This document shows positions 37,364-46,549 of a stretch of DNA of 64,000 nucleotides, in pieces (position 1 is the first letter of the stretch; each line of letters begins with the position of its first letter). The DNA is from Gammaproteobacteria bacterium. GTDB lineage: Bacteria > Pseudomonadota > Gammaproteobacteria > SG8-11. The DNA is taken from NCBI GenBank assembly GCA_024641505.1, contig JAHECY010000001.1, positions 62,001 through 126,000 of the forward strand. The letters run 5' to 3'. The position numbers were made by a program, and so were the translations under genes. The notes under the pieces are model-generated. The model was given only the letters and a program-made list of their open reading frames with translations. It was not told the origin of the DNA and did not search any database.

Positions 37364-38046
37364 TACCGGATCGAGCTGTTTTATGCCGGGCATTGAATTA
37401 CCAGTTTCACCAGCCAGACCTCCTCACCGAGGCGCTAACCCATCGCAGCAAGGGGCACCGCAATAACGAACGCCTGGAGTTTCTGGGCGATTCGATTTTG
37501 AATTATCTGATTACTGACGAGCTGTATCATTATTTTCCCGAGACCAGTGAAGGTGAGATGAGCCGCTATCGCGCAAGCTTGGTGCGTGGTGAGACCTTGG
37601 CCGAGTTGGCGCGCGCTTTGAAGCTTGGCGATTACCTCATTATGGGGCAAGGTGAATTGAAAAGCGGGGGCTATACCCGTGATTCCATTCTCGCCAACGG
37701 TTTCGAGGCAATAGTCGGTGCCATCTACCTTGATGGCGGGCTGTCAGCGGTGAAGGAGTTTCTGCTACCCTTGTTTCAGGAGCGTATTGCGGCTATCCCC
37801 CGCAACGCACAAATGAAAGATCCCAAGACTCGTTTGCAGGAACATATGCAGGGTCTGCGTATGCCCTTGCCGGTATACGATATTATTTCCGTCAAGGGCG
37901 AAGCCCATAATCAGGAGTTTAAAGTGCAGTGTCAGATAGAATTGCTGGCGCAGCCGGTGATAGGCACCGGCAGCAGCCGGCGTCGCGCAGAACAGGCCGC
38001 CGCGGAAAATGCGCTCGCGTTACTGGGTATCAATGCAAGTCTATGA
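37360..38046 (+). CDS. rnc: Ribonuclease III, with Asn at a usual metal-ligand Asp
   Basis: 228 residues from a TTG at 37360 overlapping the preceding stop, with GAGGTGG just upstream. It cleaves double-stranded RNA, including rRNA precursors. The nuclease signature NERLEFLGDS is intact (Glu37, Glu40 and Asp44), as is the later Glu116, but the residue aligned with E. coli Asp114 is Asn113 (ILANGFEA; codon AAC). The C-terminal dsRNA-binding domain (from DPKTRLQEHMQG to GTGSSRRRAEQAAAENAL) is complete. Overlaps era by 4 bp. Confidence 0.95.
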   Translation: MIPDRAVLCRALNYQFHQPDLLTEALTHRSKGHRNNERLEFLGDSILNYLITDELYHYFPETSEGEMSRYRASLVRGETLAELARALKLGDYLIMGQGELKSGGYTRDSILANGFEAIVGAIYLDGGLSAVKEFLLPLFQERIAAIPRNAQMKDPKTRLQEHMQGLRMPLPVYDIISVKGEAHNQEFKVQCQIELLAQPVIGTGSSRRRAEQAAAENALALLGINASL

Positions 38047-38942
38047 GTACTGAAGCGTTTCGTTGCGGTTATGTGGCGATCGTGGGACGGCCCAATGTGG
38101 GCAAGTCAACGATCTTGAATACGCTGCTGGGCCAGAAAATCAGTATTACCAGTCCCAAACCCCAGACCACTCGTCACCGGATTACCGGTATCAAGACCAC
38201 GGACCATAGCCAGTTTATCTTCGTGGATACCCCGGGGATGCATATCAAGAAAAAGAAGGCCATTAATCGCTACATGGACCGCACCGCGGGCAGTGCCTTA
38301 CAGGATGTGGATGTTGTGGTGCTGGTGGTGGACTGCCAGCGCTGGACCGAAGAGGATGATTATGTTGTGCAACGCGTCACTCAAGCGGGCAAGCCGGTGG
38401 TGTTGGCGGTGAATAAAGTGGATCGCCTGACGCGCAAAGAGGACGTCCTGCCGGTGTTGCAGCAGTATGCGGCGCAATTGCAGTGTGCCGCGGTGGTGCC
38501 GGTATCGGCCTATAAAGGCAGTAATATAAATGAATTGCTCAAGACCATTGAAGGCATGTTGCCTGAGTCGCCCGCGCAATATCCAGAGGATCAGGTAACG
38601 GATCGCAGCGAACGTTTTCTGGCGGCGGAGATCATCCGCGAAAAGCTCATGCGTAATTTGGCCAGTGAAGTGCCCTACAGCATCAGTGTGGAAATCGAGA
38701 CTTTCAAAGAGGACGGCGCTTTGCGTCGTATCGGCGCTATTATATGGGTGGAGCGGGATGGTCAAAAGAAAATTGTGATTGGCCGCAAGGGCGAGGGATT
38801 GAAGGAAATCGGCAAGCAAGCGCGCATCGACATGGAAAATCTGTTTGGCAGCAAAGTATTTCTGGAGCTTTGGGTTAAAGTCCGGGAAGGCTGGTCTGAC
38901 AGTGATCGCGCCCTGAAGAGTTTGGGGTATGACGACTTCTGA
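38043..38942 (+). CDS. era: GTPase Era
   Basis: 299 residues from the ATG at 38043, which overlaps the rnc stop (ATGA); an extended frame from 37929 lies inside rnc and was rejected. It assists 16S rRNA maturation and 30S assembly. GTPase motifs: GRPNVGKST (G1), TTRHRI (G2), DTPG (G3) and NKVD (G4). The C-terminal KH domain includes IGRKGEGLKEIGKQAR. Overlaps recO by 14 bp. Confidence 0.97.
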   Translation: MSTEAFRCGYVAIVGRPNVGKSTILNTLLGQKISITSPKPQTTRHRITGIKTTDHSQFIFVDTPGMHIKKKKAINRYMDRTAGSALQDVDVVVLVVDCQRWTEEDDYVVQRVTQAGKPVVLAVNKVDRLTRKEDVLPVLQQYAAQLQCAAVVPVSAYKGSNINELLKTIEGMLPESPAQYPEDQVTDRSERFLAAEIIREKLMRNLASEVPYSISVEIETFKEDGALRRIGAIIWVERDGQKKIVIGRKGEGLKEIGKQARIDMENLFGSKVFLELWVKVREGWSDSDRALKSLGYDDF

Positions 38943-39690
38943 ACGCCGGGTGCAATTGCAGGCGGGCTATGTTCTGCATCACCGGCCGTACCGCAATACC
39001 AGCTTGATTCTGGATGTTTTTACCCGTGACCGGGGTCGCATCAGTCTCGTGGCGCGGGGCGCCCGTACCGCGAAATCACGCTGGTACAGCTTGTGCCAGC
39101 CGTTCCGGCCATTGCTCCTGTCCTGGAGCGGCCGCGCCGATCTGGCGACGTTGACAGACCTCGACAGCACGGCACGCGCCTGGCCGCTTACCGGCAAACT
39201 GCTGTTCAGCGCGTATTATCTTAATGAACTCCTGATGCGCCTGTTGCAACCCCTGGATCCGCACCCTGAATTGTTCCAGCATTATGTCCATGCCTTGGAC
39301 CGGCTGGTTGGATTGCCAAATACCGGCCAGCGCCCCGAGGTGGTTTCCTTCGGTCTGCAATCCTGTCTGCGCATGTTTGAAAAATATCTGCTGCAGGAAA
39401 TCGGCTACGGATTGATTCTCGACCATGATGTCCATTCCGGCGCGCCGATCGCAGCCGAGGGGCGCTACCAATATGTTCTGGAAATTGGTCCGGTGCCCGG
39501 AGATAATGACAACCGCGATGCGATTTCCATGTCCGGCAGTAGTCTGCTGGGTCTGGCGCGGGACGATCTGAGCGCTCCCCAATGCCTCCAGGAGAGTAAG
39601 AAGCTGATGCGCGCGGCGCTGGCTCGGTATCTTGGTGATAAACCACTGTACACACGTGCCTTGTTGCGCCAGCTGGATTATAAATCGTGA
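38929..39690 (+). CDS. recO: DNA repair protein RecO
   Basis: 253 residues. RecO, with RecF and RecR, loads RecA on single-stranded DNA coated with SSB. The N-terminal OB-fold starts with VLHHRPYRNTSLILDVFTRD, typical of the family, followed by an alpha-helical domain. It lacks a CxxC zinc cluster, which is normal in many gammaproteobacteria. It lies in the usual rnc-era-recO-pdxJ order. Confidence 0.94.
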   Translation: MTTSERRVQLQAGYVLHHRPYRNTSLILDVFTRDRGRISLVARGARTAKSRWYSLCQPFRPLLLSWSGRADLATLTDLDSTARAWPLTGKLLFSAYYLNELLMRLLQPLDPHPELFQHYVHALDRLVGLPNTGQRPEVVSFGLQSCLRMFEKYLLQEIGYGLILDHDVHSGAPIAAEGRYQYVLEIGPVPGDNDNRDAISMSGSSLLGLARDDLSAPQCLQESKKLMRAALARYLGDKPLYTRALLRQLDYKS

Positions 39691-39712
39691 CAGTCATTAA
39701 AAGGAGCCAGTA

Positions 39713-40456
39713 GTGGATACCCGCAAGGAGATTCTGTTAGGTGTGAATATCGATCATGTGGCAACGCTGCGCCAGGCACGGGGCACCCGATATCCGGATC
39801 CGATCCAGGCCGCGATCGAATCCGAACAGGCTGGGGCTGACAGCATTACCTTGCATTTGCGGGAAGACCGGCGCCATATTCAGGACCGGGACGTGGAGAT
39901 GCTCAAGGGCATTCTGCAAACCCGCATGAATTTGGAAATGGCGGTGAGCGAGGAAATGCTGGCGATTGCCGAGCGTATCCGGCCCGAAGATTGTTGTCTG
40001 GTACCGGAAAAGCGTGAAGAACGGACCACTGAAGGTGGTCTGGATGTGGTCAACAATGCCGCGCGCATCACCGAGGCCTGTTCTCGCCTGCGAGACGCGG
40101 GAATCAGGGTGTCACTGTTCCTCGAAGCTGATCCGCGCCAGTTGGACGCGGCGGTGGCGGCCGGTGCGCCGGTGGTTGAAATACATACCGGCCATTATGC
40201 GGATGTCGAGGACGCCGCGCACCGACACCAGCTGTTGGAGAAGATTCGAGGGGCGGTGCAGTACGGTTCCAATATCGGTTTGCAGGTCAATGCGGGGCAC
40301 GGGTTGCACTATCACAACGTGCAGGATATCGCCGCCATACCGCAAATTCGCGAACTCAATATCGGCCATGCGATCATCTGTCGCGCGCTGTTTAGCGGAA
40401 TGCAGGAAGCGGTCCGGGATATGAAACGCCTGATGCGTGAGGTCCGGCCGGTATGA
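39713..40456 (+). CDS. pdxJ: Pyridoxine 5'-phosphate synthase
   Basis: 247 residues from a GTG at 39713 preceded by AAGGAG. It condenses 1-deoxyxylulose 5-phosphate with 3-amino-2-oxopropyl phosphate to make pyridoxine phosphate (vitamin B6). Family motifs: [16 protein letters not shown] at the N-terminus, HLREDRRHI, and [19 protein letters not shown] and [12 protein letters not shown] in the C-terminal half. Confidence 0.97.
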   Translation: MDTRKEILLGVNIDHVATLRQARGTRYPDPIQAAIESEQAGADSITLHLREDRRHIQDRDVEMLKGILQTRMNLEMAVSEEMLAIAERIRPEDCCLVPEKREERTTEGGLDVVNNAARITEACSRLRDAGIRVSLFLEADPRQLDAAVAAGAPVVEIHTGHYADVEDAAHRHQLLEKIRGAVQYGSNIGLQVNAGHGLHYHNVQDIAAIPQIRELNIGHAIICRALFSGMQEAVRDMKRLMREVRPV

Positions 40457-40469
40457 AGTCGTCAGCCAT

Positions 40470-40880
40470 ATGATTTACGGTATTGGCACGGATATCGTCC
40501 AGGTTGCGCGCATGCAGCGCAACCTGGACAAATGGGGTGAACGCTTTGCCGGGCGTATTTTATCACCACCGGAACTGGCGGAGTTTCGAGTTAGCAATCG
40601 GCCCGCGCATTTTCTTGCCAAACGGTTTGCCGCGAAAGAGGCCTGTGCCAAGGCCTTGGGTACCGGGTTTCGGGAAGGCTTAACATTATCGCAAATCAGC
40701 GTGCGACACAGTGCGCTGGGCCAGCCCATACTTGAATTTACCGACGTGGCGCTCACTATGATCCAAAAAATTGGTATAAATAACAGCTACTTAAGTATGG
40801 CGGATGAGCGTGATTATGCGATCGCCTTTGTCACTTTATGTGCTCAGACAAGCTCGTTTTCTGCCCAGTTAAGAGATTGA
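40470..40880 (+). CDS. acpS: Holo-[acyl-carrier-protein] synthase
   Basis: 136 residues from the ATG at 40470; an upstream start at 40437 overlapping pdxJ was rejected because family proteins begin with MIYGIGTDIV. It transfers the 4'-phosphopantetheine arm from CoA to acyl carrier protein. The metal-binding Asp is in GTDIVQV, and the catalytic Glu lies in AKRFAAKEACAKALGTG. Last gene of the lepA-acpS run. Confidence 0.96.
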   Translation: MIYGIGTDIVQVARMQRNLDKWGERFAGRILSPPELAEFRVSNRPAHFLAKRFAAKEACAKALGTGFREGLTLSQISVRHSALGQPILEFTDVALTMIQKIGINNSYLSMADERDYAIAFVTLCAQTSSFSAQLRD

Positions 40881-40918
40881 AACACATACAAAAAGATAAC
40901 AGTTACCGACGGTTCTCC

Positions 40919-40946
40919 TTGCATTGCCCCGGCAAATCCGTATAAT
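40919..40946 (+). promoter_or_regulatory. Promoter of the initiator tRNA gene
   Basis: TTGCAT (40919-40924), a 16-bp spacer and a consensus TATAAT (40941-40946), followed by a GC-rich GCCCGAC discriminator of the kind linked to stringent control of stable RNA genes. The tRNA begins 14 bp after the -10 box. Confidence 0.75.
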
Positions 40947-40959
40947 GCCCGACTTCCGG

Positions 40960-41036
<77 letters not shown>

Positions 41037-41790
41037 ATTCAATTGTCGTGGTCACTTGGACCAGTTCCCGAAATACTTCCAATTCTCTGTCCAGTAGTAT
41101 GTCGGGTTATTCCTGGATGTGCACGGTTCTTTGCTTTGCCATCGGTTACCAGGCGCTCTTCTTTCCTGTGGTTGACGCCATGAGATTTTCCGGATTTGAC
41201 CGGCGCATGTTTAAGTCCTAGTGGCATGATTTGATGACACGTGCGCGCGCAGTCTGCGAAATAACAAGAAGTGACTGGACACCCTGGATGTTACCTGCCG
41301 TTATGCCGTGAGTCTGTCGACCCTTCCGGCTAATGTTCGATCGTGTTGATAACCGGGGAGTCGAGCGCTGTTTTGGTTTGCATCGCAAGTGCAATCTTCA
41401 ATATCAGTTTACCCCCGATGTATTATCGAATTTTGATTCACAGGTTGATCCTTGTGCAAAAGACGGCAGTTATCAGGTGCAGCACGTTGAAGCGCGCGGC
41501 TGTTCCATCCCGCGAATTCGAACAGCTCTCCAGTGTTTCCCGTGTGAATGTTTGTGAAGTTCGATGCGGATTCTCCTGCGTTATTGCCGCTGGACACACC
41601 GGTGCCAAAAGGAGAGTCCACGAGTCCTTATCTAAATAAATATCTACAACCGGTTATCAGCATCTCATGAATGCGCGTTTAATTGCCCGTGGTCCATGGT
41701 GCAGGCTGTTGCTCCTGTCGCGTGTCAAATATAGCCGCAATCCACGTTCTCGTTTATACTGCATTTTCCGTTGCGGACGTGCAGTTATCC

Positions 41791-42948
41791 ATGAATACCC
41801 TGTTAGGCGGTTTGAGCCGCAAGCGCTTTCTTGCCGAGTACTGGCAACAACGACCGTTACTGATACGGGGCGCGATTCCCGGGTTTGTGAATCCCATCTC
41901 GCCGGAAGAATTAGCGGGATTGGCGTGCGAGGCAGAAACGGAATGCCGGCTGGTGCTGGAACAGGACGGAGCGACACCGTGGGAGGTGCGACACGGACCT
42001 TTCGCGGAAGCGGAGTTTGGTACATTGCCAAACTCTCACTGGACCCTGCTGGTACAGGAAGTGGACCGGCATGTGCCATCACTGGCGTCCTTGCTCGACC
42101 AATTTGCGTTCATCCCCAATTGGCGTTTGGATGACATCATGGTGAGTTATGCCGCGGACCAGGGGTCTGTTGGTCCGCACGTGGACGAGTACGATGTATT
42201 TCTGATTCAGGGGGCCGGCCGGAGACGCTGGCAGATCAGTGACCAGCGGGTAACTGGCGCCGATCTCATCCCCGGGCTGTCAATGCGAATAATGAGGGAA
42301 TTCAAGCCCACCGAGACGTGGGTGTTGGAACCCGGCGATATGCTGTACTTGCCGCCCAAGGTGCCCCACCACGGTGTCGCTCAAGAGCCATGCATGACCT
42401 ACTCCATTGGCTTTCGCGCACCGGATCAGTTGAATTTGTGGGACAGCTTGTCGGCGTATCTGCAAGAACATCATCTGCCGGTGACGCGTTACGTTGATCC
42501 GCAGTTACAGCCACCCGACAATCCCGGACAAATACCTCCCCGGGTTCTGGCAAAGATCAGCCAACTGTTGCGCACGCTGCCGCTTGCGGACCATATGCTT
42601 GCCGACTGGTTTGGTCGTTTCAGCACCGAAAGTCGGTCCGAGTTGGTATCGCTACCCCTGGATGAGCCATACGATGCCGGGGAAGTCGTGCACCTGGCGG
42701 CGACCCAAACGCTGTATCGCAGTGAAACCTCCCGGTTTGCCTATATTGAGTTCTCGGACCATACTGTACTCTATGTCGATGGCGAAGCTTACCGACTAGC
42801 GGCAGGGCTGGGGTACCTGGCCCCAAAACTTGCCGGGCAGCGCCGGTATGCGCCCGGTGAACTGACACCGCTTCTCAAAAGGAAAGAGTGCTTGGCTTTG
42901 CTTACTCAACTGATTAATGCCGGTTGCGTCTATTGCCACTATGAGTAA
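41791..42948 (+). CDS. roxA: Ribosomal protein L16 arginine hydroxylase (RoxA/YcfD family)
   Basis: 385 residues from the ATG at 41791; a longer frame from 41683 has no support. A JmjC/cupin-fold 2-oxoglutarate and Fe(II) oxygenase; E. coli YcfD hydroxylates an arginine of ribosomal protein L16. The iron ligands are visible as HVDEYDVF (HxD) and PHHGVAQ (distal His), with ISDQR and PGDMLYLPP around the sheet. The C-terminal winged-helix part is present. Its end overlaps the GNAT gene by 8 bp. Confidence 0.9.
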   Translation: MNTLLGGLSRKRFLAEYWQQRPLLIRGAIPGFVNPISPEELAGLACEAETECRLVLEQDGATPWEVRHGPFAEAEFGTLPNSHWTLLVQEVDRHVPSLASLLDQFAFIPNWRLDDIMVSYAADQGSVGPHVDEYDVFLIQGAGRRRWQISDQRVTGADLIPGLSMRIMREFKPTETWVLEPGDMLYLPPKVPHHGVAQEPCMTYSIGFRAPDQLNLWDSLSAYLQEHHLPVTRYVDPQLQPPDNPGQIPPRVLAKISQLLRTLPLADHMLADWFGRFSTESRSELVSLPLDEPYDAGEVVHLAATQTLYRSETSRFAYIEFSDHTVLYVDGEAYRLAAGLGYLAPKLAGQRRYAPGELTPLLKRKECLALLTQLINAGCVYCHYE

Positions 42949-43369
42949 TCGTTACCACATCAAACTGGTTTCCTGGGACCAGGATGCGGATCAATTGCGG
43001 TCCGTACGGGAACAGGTTTTCATCAAAGAACAGCATGTACCGGTGGCATTGGAATGGGATGACTGGGACGCACGCAGCATCCATGCGCTTGCACTCAGTG
43101 GTCGTGGGCAGGCCATAGGTACTGGGCGGTTGCTGCCGGATGGCCATATTGGCCGCATGGCGGTGTTGCCGGCATGGCGTGGACGGGGCGTGGGCAGCGC
43201 GCTGTTTCATGCGCTGATGGACGAGGCACGCCGCCTCGGCTATCCCACCATTGAGCTCGATGCCCAAAGCCAGGTAGTCGGATTCTACAGGCGCTTCGGA
43301 TTCGTGGAGTGCAGTGAAGAATTCATGGACGCGGGCATTCCGCACCGCAAGATGAAATTCCATTTGTGA
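42941..43369 (+). CDS. GNAT-family N-acetyltransferase (YjcF-like)
   Basis: 142 residues from the ATG at 42941, inside the roxA end; an upstream extension to 42917 is less likely. The acetyl-CoA-binding loop is RGRGVGSALFHALM, preceded by RMAVLPAWRG. N-terminal VREQVFIKEQHVPVALEWD resembles the YjcF/ElaA-type subgroup, and the C-terminal GFYRRFGFVE is typical. Acetyl acceptor unknown. Coupling with roxA suggests co-expression. Confidence 0.85.
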   Translation: MSNRYHIKLVSWDQDADQLRSVREQVFIKEQHVPVALEWDDWDARSIHALALSGRGQAIGTGRLLPDGHIGRMAVLPAWRGRGVGSALFHALMDEARRLGYPTIELDAQSQVVGFYRRFGFVECSEEFMDAGIPHRKMKFHL

Positions 43370-43713
43370 CTGCTATCAGCTGCGATATTTATTAAAGAAG
43401 TTCGCAAGGTTCCTGATTTGACAGGCGCTGGCGGTCGATTTCGGCGGGATGGCGGTCCATATAACCCAGTATAATGGATTTACCAGGCAATATAACAAAT
43501 TGTTACCGGCGGGTTACATATTTCACCGGCGTTTCGTGCCAGCCTTGCCATACCCGCCCGAACCGCAGTTTGTCACCTTGTTTGGCGGCGTTACTGCGGG
43601 TAACCATGTAGTTGTGGGCGATCATGAACTCGATATTAAACTCCGGTATCCCACCAAAGTTTCCTCGATAGCACTAATTCTTGTGTACGTTATATGTGCC
43701 AGTCCATTACACT

Positions 43714-46467
43714 ATGGGGAATATTGATGTAGTCGTAGAGAGTTGTGTGACCAAAGCAAATGTTTTTATCGCTACAATCATAGCGGCGCTTACTTTTTTT
43801 CTCTGGGCATGGATAAACCAACCTCAGGAAGAGCCTGCCTGGCCCAGCCGTATCCAGGGTTTCTCCTTTTCACCGCTACGCGCCGACCAAGATCCTTTAA
43901 CCGGCGTCTATCCTTCGGCTGCGGAGATTGATGCCGACCTCGGATTGCTCGCGGGAAAAACTTATGCCGTGAGAACCTACACTGTCGAAGACGTAATGGC
44001 CCAGGTGCCCGAGTTAGCCGCTGCGCATGGCATTAATGTGGCATTGGGAGCCTGGATAGACAAGAATCTGGAGCGCAATGCGACCGAGGTTCAAAGCCTG
44101 CTCTCAATAGCCCGTGATAAACATAACGTGGTCAGAATCATTGTCGGCAACGAAGTGGTATTGCGCGGTGATATTCCCAATGAGCAATTGTTCCAATACC
44201 TGGATATGGTGCGGCGTACCGTGGAGATTCCTGTCAGTACCGCCGAGCCATGGCATGTGTGGCTCAAGTATCCGGAATTGGCGGAACATGTGGATTATCT
44301 CGCGGTACATATGTTGCCTTATTGGGAAGGCGTCAACGTTGATACCGCGGTGGAATACGTGGTTGCGCAGTATAACAAGCTTAAAGCGGCATTCCCGGGA
44401 AAACCCATTGTGATCGCGGAAGTAGGCTGGCCTAGCAACGGGCGCACACGTCTGTCGGCAATGGCGTCCGAATCAAATGAAGCGAAATTTCTGCGCCGCT
44501 TTCTGGTGCGTGCCGAGCGGGAAAAATATACGTACTATCTGATGGAAGCGTTTGATCAACCCTGGAAACAGCAAACCGAGGGTGCGGTTGGTGCTTACTG
44601 GGGAGTTTATGATGTGGAGCGCAATCCCAAGTTTCCATTTACCGAACCGATTGTACGTATTCCACACTGGTACTTGCTTGCCGGGCTTTCCGTGCTTATT
44701 GCCGCCATCAAGTTTGCCCTGTTGTTGTTGGATAGTAATTCCTTGCGTCACCGTGGTAAGAGTTTTCTTGCGGTGGTTGCTTTTGCCGCTGCCACCGCGG
44801 CCGTCTGGATAATTTATGACTACCTGAACCGATATATGACCATCGGTACCGTCATCGTTGGCATCCTGCTGGCTCTCGGTACGCTTGGCGTAATCATGGT
44901 GTTGTTGACCGAGGCGCACGAATGGGCCGAAGCGCGCTGGGTGACGGATCGTCGCCGTGCGTTCAAACCGATGCCCGATGGTCACAGGGGGTTTCCCTTC
45001 GTTTCCATACATGTGCCTGCCTACAATGAACCACCGGCAATGTTGATGCAGACGATCGAGGCGTTGCAACGACTGAATTATCCGAACTATGAAATACTGG
45101 TAATCGATAATAACACCAAGAATCCCGATACATGGCGACCCGTCGAGAAATTCTGCGCGCAGCTTGGATCGCGGGTTCGTTTTTTTCATGTTGACCCGTT
45201 AGCCGGCTTCAAGGCTGGTGCCCTGAACTACGCATTGAAGCACACCGCTGCTGAGGCGGAAATCATCGCCGTGATCGACAGCGACTACATGGTGAATAAA
45301 TCCTGGCTCACCGATCTCATTCCGCAATTTGCGAACCCAAAGGTTGGAATAGTGCAGGCGCCGCAAGACTATCGGGATCAAGGCGAAAACGCTTTCAAAG
45401 CCATGTGCTATTCCGAATATCGGGGCTTTTTCTTTATTGGCATGATTACCCGGAATGAACGTAATGCGATAATTCAGCACGGTACCATGACCATGATACG
45501 AAAGTCCGTGCTTGAGCAAGTGGGTGGTTGGGGTGAGTGGTGCATTACGGAAGATGCGGAGTTGGGGTTGAAAGTGTTCGAGCAAGGTTATGAGGCCATT
45601 TACAGCAGTAACAGTTATGGCAAGGGATTGATGCCGGATACGTTTCTCGATTTTAAAAAGCAGCGATTCCGTTGGGCTTATGGCGCGATGCAGATTTTAC
45701 GGCGCCATTTACCGGCATTACTGTCATTTAAAGAGAACAAACTCACGGTCGGGCAACGCTACCACTTTCTTGCCGGCTGGCTGCCATGGATTGCAGACGG
45801 TTTTAATCTATTCTTTAATATTGCCGCATTGGGTTGGTCGGCCGCCATGATCATTGCGCCTGAGCGCATTGATCCGCCGCTTGTGCTGTTTTCGATCTTA
45901 CCGCTGACATTGTTCGCGTTTAAAATGAGCAAACTTGTCTATTTATATCGCACCAGCGTTCTTTCTACACCGAGGCAGACGATTGCAGCGGCTATCGCCG
46001 GATTGGCGCTTTCGCATGTCATCGCGCAGGCAATCGTTCAGGGCTTTCTGACCAGTAACAAGCCGTTCTTTCGTACGCCAAAACTGGTGCATAGTGCTCC
46101 GTTATTCAGGGCGATCCTATCGGCTTATGAGGAGGCATTGTTATTAGCCGCGCTCTGGTGCGCCATTATCGGCGTTGCTTTGCAGCAGCGTATTGAGTCC
46201 GCGGATATCGTGCTCTGGATATTCGTATTGATGGTGCAGTCACTGCCTTACTTGGCTGCGGTTATCGTGTCACTGCTCAGTGGCTTTCCGAAGCTCCCCG
46301 CAAGATTTGTTGGTGTCGACGTCGTCAACGTAAGCCCGTTGCTAGCGCCGTCGCTATCTGACAATAAGCCTGCCGCTTTATCCTGCGTTCTGAATCCCGA
46401 TTATGTGCATGACAAAGGCCAGGCTGATAACGGCGGTGAGTATCCGAAGCGTGCCGATGCGCCGTAA
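43714..46467 (+). CDS. Membrane glucan synthase-like protein: GH17-like domain fused to GT2 glycosyltransferase
   Basis: About 917 residues from the ATG at 43714; a GTG at 43747 (MTKANVFIATIIAAL) is an equally likely start. One membrane segment, then a GH17-like domain (about 45-310) with both acid residues (IVGNEVVLRG and IAEVGWPSNG), two or three membrane segments, a GT2 domain (about 430-680) with VDNNTKN-type nucleotide site, IDSDY, TEDAELG and QRFRW, and further membrane segments. The layout matches NdvB/NdvC-type beta-1,3/1,6 glucan synthases, which make cyclic or linear periplasmic glucans. The exact product is not predictable. The 344-bp gap before it (43370-43713) holds no gene. Confidence 0.85.
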   Translation: MGNIDVVVESCVTKANVFIATIIAALTFFLWAWINQPQEEPAWPSRIQGFSFSPLRADQDPLTGVYPSAAEIDADLGLLAGKTYAVRTYTVEDVMAQVPELAAAHGINVALGAWIDKNLERNATEVQSLLSIARDKHNVVRIIVGNEVVLRGDIPNEQLFQYLDMVRRTVEIPVSTAEPWHVWLKYPELAEHVDYLAVHMLPYWEGVNVDTAVEYVVAQYNKLKAAFPGKPIVIAEVGWPSNGRTRLSAMASESNEAKFLRRFLVRAEREKYTYYLMEAFDQPWKQQTEGAVGAYWGVYDVERNPKFPFTEPIVRIPHWYLLAGLSVLIAAIKFALLLLDSNSLRHRGKSFLAVVAFAAATAAVWIIYDYLNRYMTIGTVIVGILLALGTLGVIMVLLTEAHEWAEARWVTDRRRAFKPMPDGHRGFPFVSIHVPAYNEPPAMLMQTIEALQRLNYPNYEILVIDNNTKNPDTWRPVEKFCAQLGSRVRFFHVDPLAGFKAGALNYALKHTAAEAEIIAVIDSDYMVNKSWLTDLIPQFANPKVGIVQAPQDYRDQGENAFKAMCYSEYRGFFFIGMITRNERNAIIQHGTMTMIRKSVLEQVGGWGEWCITEDAELGLKVFEQGYEAIYSSNSYGKGLMPDTFLDFKKQRFRWAYGAMQILRRHLPALLSFKENKLTVGQRYHFLAGWLPWIADGFNLFFNIAALGWSAAMIIAPERIDPPLVLFSILPLTLFAFKMSKLVYLYRTSVLSTPRQTIAAAIAGLALSHVIAQAIVQGFLTSNKPFFRTPKLVHSAPLFRAILSAYEEALLLAALWCAIIGVALQQRIESADIVLWIFVLMVQSLPYLAAVIVSLLSGFPKLPARFVGVDVVNVSPLLAPSLSDNKPAALSCVLNPDYVHDKGQADNGGEYPKRADAP

Positions 46468-46484
46468 TCGCCTGTGAGTGTGTT

Positions 46485-46521
46485 GGTGCCATGCGCACGC
46501 GGCAACGCATGGCGCGGCACC
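46485..46521. terminator. Imperfect GC-rich hairpin between convergent genes
   Basis: GGTGCCATGCG (46485-46495) pairs with CGCATGGC...GGCACC (46506-46521) with a 3-base bulge and a 10-nt loop. It lies in the 82-bp gap between the glucan synthase gene and the convergent tamB. No T-tract follows on either strand, so termination is only likely, not certain. Confidence 0.4.
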
Positions 46522-46549
46522 GGTACTAATGGCGTGGGATACCGGAAGA

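Noticed and set aside
41343-41639. 98-codon frame in the gap after the tRNA
   Set aside because: No ribosome-binding site, no recognised motif, and competing frames on both strands of similar quality.
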